Source: Chloroflexi bacterium UBA4736
Lineage (GTDB): Bacteria; Chloroflexota; Dormibacteria; Dormibacterales; Dormibacteraceae
Direction: 5' to 3'
NCBI GenBank assembly: GCA_002404015.1
Contig: DHIW01000033.1
Span: 1-18,952, forward strand
DNA length: 18,952 nt
How positions within the stretch are numbered: position 1 is the first letter of the stretch; every line of letters begins with the position of its first letter. Made by a program: the position numbers and the translations under genes. The notes below the pieces were generated by a model. It saw nothing but the letters and a program-made list of their open reading frames with translations. It was not told the origin of the DNA and ran no database searches. Below, piece by piece: positions 1 to 4,612 of this stretch.

Positions 1-1
1 A

Positions 2-91
2 TTTCTCGAACGGAGCACTAGCGTCCTCGCTCACTTAGACCACGTGCTGGCGTCCTACGCCGTCGTGGGGCGTGTAGCAGGCCGTCAGTAG
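2..91 (+). CDS. Possible C-terminal end of an upstream gene (partial)
   Basis: One plus-strand frame is open from the left window edge to a TAG at 89-91, giving 29 residues that end in VVGRVAGRQ. The other two plus frames close within the first 40 bases. About two thirds of its third codon positions are G or C, compatible with coding but too short to prove it. In tailed phages the genes before the tape-measure gene encode tail tube or tail-assembly chaperone proteins, so a tail gene would fit here. No domain can be recognised from so few residues. Chance openness is a real alternative. Confidence 0.3.
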   Translation, partial: FLERSTSVLAHLDHVLASYAVVGRVAGRQ

Positions 92-182
92 CGACTCTCG
101 CAATCGCCTTTCCCCCCTTCACGCCTGGCCGTCCATTTGCGGGCGGCCGGGTCGTGAAGCACACCCCAAACAGGAGACAACC

Positions 183-221
183 GTGACTGACCACTACGCA
201 CCGAAGGCGGCCAACAGCTAA
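183..221 (+). CDS. 12-codon leader ORF coupled to the tape-measure gene
   Basis: A GTG at 183 is preceded at 5 bases by AGGAGA (172-177), the only good ribosome binding site in this upstream region. The frame reads VTDHYAPKAANS and stops at TAA (219-221). The last A of that stop is the first base of the ATG of the 603-residue gene (TAATG). The downstream ATG has no good Shine-Dalgarno sequence of its own at normal spacing. The arrangement therefore suggests that ribosomes load on the short ORF and reinitiate at the overlapping ATG. It encodes too few residues to assign a function. It may matter only as a translational coupler. Confidence 0.45.
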   Translation: MTDHYAPKAANS

Positions 222-2032
222 TGGCCGAGGAGTCGATTCTCGATATCCTCATCCGCTCCAGCGCCAACCTTGGCGGCTTCGCAGCGGCAGAGGCCGCCAC
301 CGGCAACCTGACGACTGCCGTCAACACCCAGGGCGGCGCCCTGACCGGCCTGACGACCAAGCACGCGGCGCACGCCCAAGTCCTGACCACAACCGCAACC
401 GCCGAGCGCGACGTCACCAAAGAGGCCGACTCAATGGCGCGGGCGCTGGGCTCAGCCGGCGACCAGGGCGCCAAGGCGATCTCGCGTTTCGAGTCCCTCG
501 GCGGCGTGCTGGCCTCCAGCGGCGCCATGGGACTCGGCATCGGTGCGGCGCTAGTGGGAACCACCGCGCTGATCGCGGGCGGCAAGGCCGCCATTGACAA
601 CGCCGACACGCTGGAGAAGTCCACGCTCCTGCTGACCCAGGCGTATGACTCACAGGGCCAGTCACTCCAGAACCAGGGCTACTGGATCAACCAGTTCCTC
701 GATACCAATCGCAAGTACATCGACAACCAGTACGCAGCGCGCGATTCAATCGCCTCGCTGGTGCGAGCTGGCTACGACCAGGTAACGGTCCAGCGCATCG
801 CCACCGATGCACTCGACTTCGCGGCGGCCAAAAACATCTCCTACGCCACCGCCTCGACGGAACTCAACCTAGCCCTACAAGGCAACACCCGCGGCCTCCG
901 CGACCTCGGCCTTTCGGCCATCGAGGTGACTGCCATCATGAGCCAGGCCACGCGCGACAACAAGGAGCTGGCGACCGCCAACAAGACCCTGACGGCCGAT
1001 ACAGACAAGCTCGCCAAGGCCGAGGAAACGCTCCACAAAGAGGAGGACGTTCTCCACGCCAAGCGCGTTGTGACCGCTGCGGACCTCGACGTTCTGCACC
1101 AGAAGCAGAAGGCCGTGAATGACCTTACCGCCAAGGTGGTCACCGACCAGAACGCCCTCGCGGACGCCAATGGCAACATTGCCACCACCGCTTCCGACCA
1201 GGCTAAGCTGCTGGATACGCTAGAGCCGAAACTGGCGAAGGCACGCGATACCGCCACCTCCCTAACCCAGTCCCAGCGCGACCTCAACAAATCGTGGCAG
1301 GACGCCTCTGCGGCAGCGGGCGGCCCATTGGCCGAGGCGGCCTCCAACGCGATCAACATCGGGCTCTCTACTGGAAGGATCATCGGGGAGATTAACGCTC
1401 GCAGCGGGCCGGTTGGTGGTCCGACCAATCTCCAACTCGCCGGACCCGATCCGAGCACCCCCACGGCGTCTGCGGCCAGTGACCAGGCGGGCATCGAGGC
1501 CGGCGTCAAACGCTGGGAGGACGCGCGGGCCAAGTACCAGACGATCTTGACGAGCACAAATAATGACGTCGATAGCGCCGTCACACGCCGCAAGGCGGCG
1601 ATGGCCGATCTAGCCGGGAACATGACGGCCGCCTATGACGGCATAGACGAGAGTGCGCGGAAGGACAAGGACACTGGGGTCGCCTCAATGCGCGCCCTCG
1701 ACGATGCCGCCAAGGCGGCCGATACTCAGTGGGTGATTTCCCACGAGTCAATGGGGGCCAACGCTAACAAGCTCCAGTCCGTTGTCGAGGGCGCCTATGG
1801 TCGCATGGATCAGTCGGTTGGCCTCGACCTCGACAACATCGCCCGCTCGCTCCACAACTACACCGAACGCCAGGACGAAGCCAATCGCTACGTCGATACG
1901 GCCACGCCGTACTTCGACAACTTGGCGCGAGCCGCACACAACGCCCAAGAACGCATCGACGCCCTGCGCGATTCGGCGGCTAAGCCCATCGTCGTAAACG
2001 TCGGCCTGACGACCTACCAGCTAGCCGTTTAG
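221..2032 (+). CDS. Phage tail tape-measure-like protein
   Basis: The 603-residue product resembles tail tape-measure proteins, which span the tail tube and set its length. Visible features, in order: an alanine/threonine-rich helical N-terminus (about 1-90); a glycine/alanine-rich hydrophobic stretch (about 96-120) like the membrane-active segment of these proteins; a helical block (about 130-240) containing GNTRGLRDLGL at 221-231, a pattern I associate with this family; a charged, heptad-like helical region (about 250-350) likely to be coiled coil; and a low-complexity Ala/Thr/Asp-rich C-terminal half. It is short for the family, and no distal tail genes follow, so it may be truncated or belong to a reduced element. 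The start at 221 is supported by the TAATG overlap with the leader ORF. The family call is by sequence character only. A coiled-coil structural protein of other function is possible. Confidence 0.6.
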   Translation: MAEESILDILIRSSANLGGFAAAEAATGNLTTAVNTQGGALTGLTTKHAAHAQVLTTTATAERDVTKEADSMARALGSAGDQGAKAISRFESLGGVLASSGAMGLGIGAALVGTTALIAGGKAAIDNADTLEKSTLLLTQAYDSQGQSLQNQGYWINQFLDTNRKYIDNQYAARDSIASLVRAGYDQVTVQRIATDALDFAAAKNISYATASTELNLALQGNTRGLRDLGLSAIEVTAIMSQATRDNKELATANKTLTADTDKLAKAEETLHKEEDVLHAKRVVTAADLDVLHQKQKAVNDLTAKVVTDQNALADANGNIATTASDQAKLLDTLEPKLAKARDTATSLTQSQRDLNKSWQDASAAAGGPLAEAASNAINIGLSTGRIIGEINARSGPVGGPTNLQLAGPDPSTPTASAASDQAGIEAGVKRWEDARAKYQTILTSTNNDVDSAVTRRKAAMADLAGNMTAAYDGIDESARKDKDTGVASMRALDDAAKAADTQWVISHESMGANANKLQSVVEGAYGRMDQSVGLDLDNIARSLHNYTERQDEANRYVDTATPYFDNLARAAHNAQERIDALRDSAAKPIVVNVGLTTYQLAV

Positions 2033-2086
2033 GGCGGCCCACAAGATACTGGGCCGCTGAGCGGAGCGTGTCATTCCCGAAAAGAA

Positions 2087-2110
2087 GAAGGCGGCCCAGG
2101 GGCCGCCTTC
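2087..2110 (-). terminator. Intrinsic terminator between convergent genes
   Basis: A perfect 11-bp inverted repeat (GAAGGCGGCCC with GGGCCGCCTTC, two-base centre) lies between the tape-measure stop (2032) and the minus-strand gene stop (2137). Read on the minus strand it is followed at once by the T-rich run TTCTTTTC, the classic shape for terminating the 2137-2628 gene. On the plus strand no T-run follows, so termination of the tape-measure transcript here would be weaker. Confidence 0.8.
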
Positions 2111-2136
2111 TGAACAAATACGAATGTGAAGGACGC

Positions 2137-2628
2137 TTACGTGCGGGCGGCCTCCAGCAGCCTGACGAGGTGACGGGCTACGGCGAGCGGGTCAGTCTCG
2201 GCAGCCTGCCAGTCCTCGTACTTCCGAAGGATCTCGGCCGCCATCTCCGGGCTCATGGCGTCTTTTCTGGGCACCGTGCGGAACCCCATCAGCCAAGCCA
2301 GCCGGCGAACAAGCGAGGCCGGATTGTTCCAGCGCTTCTCCAACTTGTCGAGCTTGTTCTCGACTCCGCTCATCCACCCCCTCAACTCGTCGTCTTCCGA
2401 CTCTTTCATCTCGGGACTGACGGCAGCCTGGCTCACGGATCCGGCCTCTAGGTGATCGCGAAGCTCGGTTGCGCGGGCAAGGGCAAGGGGATCGTCTCGC
2501 TCCTCCAGAACGACGACCAGGCGCCGCGCGAGGGCGACAGGGTCGAAGACCAGCTTTCGGACCGACGCCGCCTCGCTCTGCAACTCAGCAAACGTGCCCC
2601 GCAACTCGTCTTGGTAAGTGGCCGCCAT
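2137..2628 (-). CDS. Unknown 163-residue helical protein with internal DP-x-A-L-x-R repeats
   Basis: I do not recognise a family. The protein is charged and predicted mostly helical, with no signal peptide or membrane segment. A short motif recurs four times: DPVALARRL (29-37), DPLALARAT (46-54), NPASLVRRL (102-110) and DPLAVARHL (146-154). SPEM occurs twice (71-74 and 126-129). This suggests an internally duplicated helical-hairpin unit. The ATG at 2626-2628 has GGGAG about 8 bases upstream, which supports the start. It lies in the same orientation as the integrase, 168 bases downstream of it, and ends at a good terminator. Within an integrated element a regulatory or structural accessory role is conceivable, but nothing in the sequence shows which. 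Confidence 0.7.
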   Translation of the reverse strand: MAATYQDELRGTFAELQSEAASVRKLVFDPVALARRLVVVLEERDDPLALARATELRDHLEAGSVSQAAVSPEMKESEDDELRGWMSGVENKLDKLEKRWNNPASLVRRLAWLMGFRTVPRKDAMSPEMAAEILRKYEDWQAAETDPLAVARHLVRLLEAART

Positions 2629-2757
2629 GGCTCAGACTCCCTATGGGGCATCGGCCAGGCCAGCGGGTGAATCGCTGCGTCTGCCGGTGCCTCATCGGGC
2701 AGTATGCGCCCGATGGCGCTCCGGCGAACCGGCCTTATGAACGAAGGTTGCAGCATC

Positions 2758-2774
2758 CCGCATGATTCATGCGG
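2758..2774. promoter_or_regulatory. 17-bp palindrome, possible operator or excision-factor site
   Basis: CCGCATGA-T-TCATGCGG is a perfect 8+8 palindrome with a one-base centre, lying 22 bases past the integrase stop and about 130 bases upstream of the 163-residue gene start. Neither strand has a T-run after it and a one-base loop cannot form, so it is more like a protein-binding site than a terminator. It is the main structure in the otherwise gene-free interval 2629-2796. Confidence 0.4.
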
Positions 2775-2796
2775 ATAGCCGCAAGTCGGCCGCTGA

Positions 2797-3750
2797 CTAG
2801 CCGCCCTCCCCCTCCCCGTCGTCACTTGCCACTGACCGCATGAGCGCGTCGTAGGTATTCGCCGGTTTGATGTGGCTGTAAACCCGATCAATCATGGCCG
2901 TCGATTCATGGCCCACGATCTCTTTCAGGTGCATCGGCCCCAGGCCGCGGTTGAGGGCACGGGTGATGTAGGTGTGCCTGAAAAGATGCGGGTGGACCCG
3001 CTTTTGGATCTCGGCGTCCACGGCCAGGTTGCGGATCAGTTGCTGAACGCCAGACTCCGTGAGTGGCGCGTAGGTCTGCCCTCCGCGCACCCGCCGAGAG
3101 CCGATGAACAGGTGCTCCGAGTTGGCATGGCGGGAGCGCTCCTTGGCGGCGAAGGCGTTCAGGTCCTCCCACAGCTCAGACTCCACGGGCACGTCTCGAT
3201 CCTTGGCGCCCTTGCCCGTGACGTGGAGGAAGTAGCGGGCACGATCGCCACGACCGTCCGAGCGCAAGTCCTCGACTCTGAGGCCGACCAGTTCGCCCAC
3301 CCGAAGGCCGGAACCGTACAGGGTCCGGATGATGAGCCGGTCCCGGTCGCTCTTGGCCTCGCGGATCATGGACCTGACCTCCTGGCCGCTCAGCGTGTCT
3401 CTGAGCTGCCGCCTAGGGAGTTTTACCGAGGGCGCCTTGGCGCCGGCCTTGATCCACCCCAAGAACAGATTGATCGCCCGGAGATAGGTGTGGACTGAGT
3501 GCACGGACAGCTTGCCTCGGCTCCCGCCCTTCGTCCGTAGTTGGTCGGCCAACCGCTCAAGGGTTTCGTCTGTGATGTCAGAGGCCCGCTCGATACCCTC
3601 GGCCTCGCAGAAGGGGAGTAGGACGCCGCGGAGCGAGTAGCCGTAGGAGTTCTTGAGTGTGCTGGTCGCGATGCCCTCCAGCCGCTTGCGCCTCAGAAAC
3701 GCCTCGATCTCGTCCGCGAGGGTTCGCAGTTCAGCCGCTTTGTTGTCCAT
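2797..3750 (-). CDS. Tyrosine recombinase / phage integrase
   Basis: The 317-residue product has the two-domain layout of lambda-type and XerC/D-type recombinases. It has an N-terminal SAM-like core-binding domain (about 8-105) and a C-terminal catalytic domain (about 120-300). All catalytic residues are visible: R150 in YGSGLRVGEL, K180 or K183 in the beta-hairpin GKGAKDRDVP, H255-x-x-R258 in HPHLFRH, H281 in VGHES, and the nucleophile Y291 in VYSHI. It is probably active. The ATG at 3748-3750 is chosen because the longer open frame upstream runs through the att region into the tRNA gene. Its 5' end faces the tRNA-Thr 3' end 113 bases away, so it most likely inserts the element at that tRNA. 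The Shine-Dalgarno match is poor at normal spacing; AGGAAGG lies farther upstream than usual. Confidence 0.93.
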   Translation of the reverse strand: MDNKAAELRTLADEIEAFLRRKRLEGIATSTLKNSYGYSLRGVLLPFCEAEGIERASDITDETLERLADQLRTKGGSRGKLSVHSVHTYLRAINLFLGWIKAGAKAPSVKLPRRQLRDTLSGQEVRSMIREAKSDRDRLIIRTLYGSGLRVGELVGLRVEDLRSDGRGDRARYFLHVTGKGAKDRDVPVESELWEDLNAFAAKERSRHANSEHLFIGSRRVRGGQTYAPLTESGVQQLIRNLAVDAEIQKRVHPHLFRHTYITRALNRGLGPMHLKEIVGHESTAMIDRVYSHIKPANTYDALMRSVASDDGEGEGG

Positions 3751-3822
3751 TCCCGCTATAGTGCGCGCTTCCTTCCTAGAAGTAAAGGGGTAGTTGTGGG
3801 GCGCTTGAGGGTGGGCTGGGTT

Positions 3823-3847
3823 GCCGCTTTTGAATACGGAAAGCGGC
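3823..3847. repeat. Hairpin in the att region between integrase and tRNA-Thr
   Basis: An 8-bp perfect inverted repeat, GCCGCTTT with AAAGCGGC, encloses a nine-base loop. It lies 16 bases from the tRNA 3' end in the 113-base interval between the integrase start and the tRNA. No T-run follows on either strand, so it is not a typical intrinsic terminator. It could be an integrase arm-type or accessory binding site, or a processing structure downstream of the tRNA. Function is not shown. Confidence 0.35.
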
Positions 3848-3863
3848 TTGTGGAGTGATGTGG

Positions 3864-3888
3864 AGCCCATGACGCGATTCGAACGCGT
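3864..3888 (-). other. Putative attachment site core (tRNA-Thr T-arm and 3' end)
   Basis: The integrase sits immediately downstream of the tRNA 3' end, which places the crossover within the 3' part of the tRNA gene. The T-arm and acceptor 3' strand here are the usual identity segment. The exact core cannot be defined because the second copy at the far end of the element lies outside the window. I see no second copy inside it. Confidence 0.4.
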
Positions 3889-3936
3889 GACCTCTTCCTT
3901 ACCAAGGAAGTGCTCTGCCGCCTGAGCTACATGGGC
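3864..3936 (-). tRNA. tRNA-Thr (anticodon GGU)
   Basis: Read on the minus strand the 73-base sequence folds as a complete cloverleaf. Acceptor GCCCATG pairs with CATGGGC. The D-arm stem is GCTC/GAGC. Anticodon stem CTTCC/GGAAG carries loop TTGGTAA (anticodon GGT). T-arm ACGCG/CGCGT carries loop TTCGAAT. The discriminator is U and CCA is not encoded. It lies only 21 bases after the stop of the last gene of the large minus-strand operon, so it may be processed from that transcript. Its 3' end borders the integrated element. Confidence 0.97.
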
Positions 3937-3957
3937 TTGGCGCGCCGACGGTCGATT

Positions 3958-4173
3958 TTACCCGCTGGCTCCGGAGCCCTTCTCCCGCTTCAGCTTGAAC
4001 GTGGCGATGGCGGCCTCGCTGTAGCGATCCACCATCCGCACGTAGCGGGCGGCGTCCTCGGCCAGGTCCTCGTCGTGGCGGTGACGCCGGCCCATCGCGA
4101 TCACCGCGAAGCGGCCGCCTCGGAAGTAGGGCACCAGGTTCTCCAGCTTGAACGGCGGATCCCCTCGTGCCAC
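3958..4173 (-). CDS. Unknown 71-residue protein, last gene of the envelope operon
   Basis: A GTG at 4171-4173 begins one base after the TGA of the peroxiredoxin gene (TGA-G-GTG), and the frame runs to TAA at 3958-3960. The product is soluble and basic. Its central part reads VPYFRGGRFAVIAMGRRHRH and is followed by an acidic helical stretch. No family is recognised. The tight coupling to the peroxiredoxin and the long open frame support a real gene, but the start is uncertain and the Shine-Dalgarno match is weak. Cotranscription with a peroxiredoxin hints at a partner or redox-related role; this is context only. It lies 21 bases before tRNA-Thr. Confidence 0.6.
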   Translation of the reverse strand: MARGDPPFKLENLVPYFRGGRFAVIAMGRRHRHDEDLAEDAARYVRMVDRYSEAAIATFKLKREKGSGASG

Positions 4174-4174
4174 C

Positions 4175-4612
4175 TCAGCCCACCGCTGCGAAGACCACGT
4201 CGTCCTCGGGCCGGTCCTCGAAGTCCCCGCCGACGTACGAGAGCGCGATCGAGCGGTCTGGCCGGACCAGGAAGATCGCCGGCTTGGCGATGTTCCCTTC
4301 CGCTTCGTTGAGCACCCCCCACTCCCTGATCACCCGGCTCTCGGGATCGGCCAGGAGCGGGAACGGCAGGAGGAGCTTCTCGATCATCGCCCGGTTCTGC
4401 TCCGGGGAGTCAACAGAGATCCCGACAACCTGCAGCCCCGCTCCCTGGAAGCGCTCCCAACCCCTAGCGTACGAGGCCAACTGCCCGTTGCAGTAGGGTC
4501 ACCAGTCGCCGCGGTAGAAGACGAGCAGGACGGGGCCTCGGGCGAGCGCCTCGGCCAGCCGCCAGGGGCTGCCCGACTGGTCCGGTAGCTCGAAGTCAAT
4601 CGCCGTGTCCAC
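4175..4612 (-). CDS. AhpC/TSA peroxiredoxin, probable selenoprotein (UGA = Sec38, UxxC)
   Basis: Peroxiredoxins reduce peroxides through a peroxidatic cysteine. Starting at GTG 4610-4612 the frame reads as a thioredoxin-fold AhpC/TSA protein of 145 residues. It has a lead-in ELPDQSGSPWRL, strand VLLVFYRGDW, then codon 38 = TGA (4499-4501), then PYCNGQL. After that come VVGISVDSPEQNRAMIEKL, FPLLADPES, WGVLNE, PAIFLVRPDRSI and YVGGDFEDRP. The canonical motif is W-C-P-Y-C, so the UGA replaces exactly the peroxidatic cysteine and leaves resolving C41, a UxxC motif. Conservation on both sides argues against a decayed gene. AGGAGG lies 7 bases before the GTG, and the gene overlaps the preceding gene by 17 bases. 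A stem-loop directly after the UGA could be the SECIS element. Alternatives are a recent nonsense mutation or a base-call error. Reading from a downstream TTG would remove the active site. Confidence 0.85.
4462..4498 (-). promoter_or_regulatory. Candidate bacterial SECIS hairpin after the in-frame UGA
   Basis: Reading the minus strand from the base after the UGA (positions 1-37), bases 1-5 CCCTA pair with 33-37 TAGGG. Bases 13-16 GGGC pair with 22-25 GCCT around a five-base loop AGTTG (17-21). Scattered matches lie between them in the same register. A loop about 16 bases past the UGA with G among its first two bases is what bacterial SECIS elements usually show. A competing fold exists: ACTGC (5-9) with GCAGT (15-19) around loop AACGG. 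It places the loop only 9 bases from the UGA. I paired these by hand; no folding energy was computed. Confidence 0.5.

Larger units (their letters stand above)
1..3863. mobile_element. Integrated phage-type element (right end), inserted at tRNA-Thr 3' end
   Basis: This stretch carries a tape-measure-like phage protein, an unknown small gene and a complete tyrosine recombinase whose 5' end faces the 3' end of tRNA-Thr at 3864. Integrases of this family commonly insert elements into tRNA 3' ends and restore the tRNA with element DNA. Base composition looks less GC-rich than in the operon to the right, which agrees with foreign origin. No capsid, terminase, lysis or distal tail genes are visible between the tape-measure gene and the integrase, so the element is reduced, rearranged, or has its other modules left of the window. 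The left boundary and the second att copy are not in the window. The right boundary is inferred from the tRNA. Confidence 0.7.

Noticed and set aside
3751..3870. N-terminal extension of the integrase by 40 residues
   Set aside because: It would be encoded across the att region and into the tRNA gene. The internal ATG at 3750 begins the normal recombinase N-terminus.
4499..4501. Interpretation of the TGA as a simple nonsense mutation (pseudogene)
   Set aside because: Not excluded, but less likely. The change is exactly at the catalytic Cys, the rest of the frame is undamaged, and a hairpin follows.
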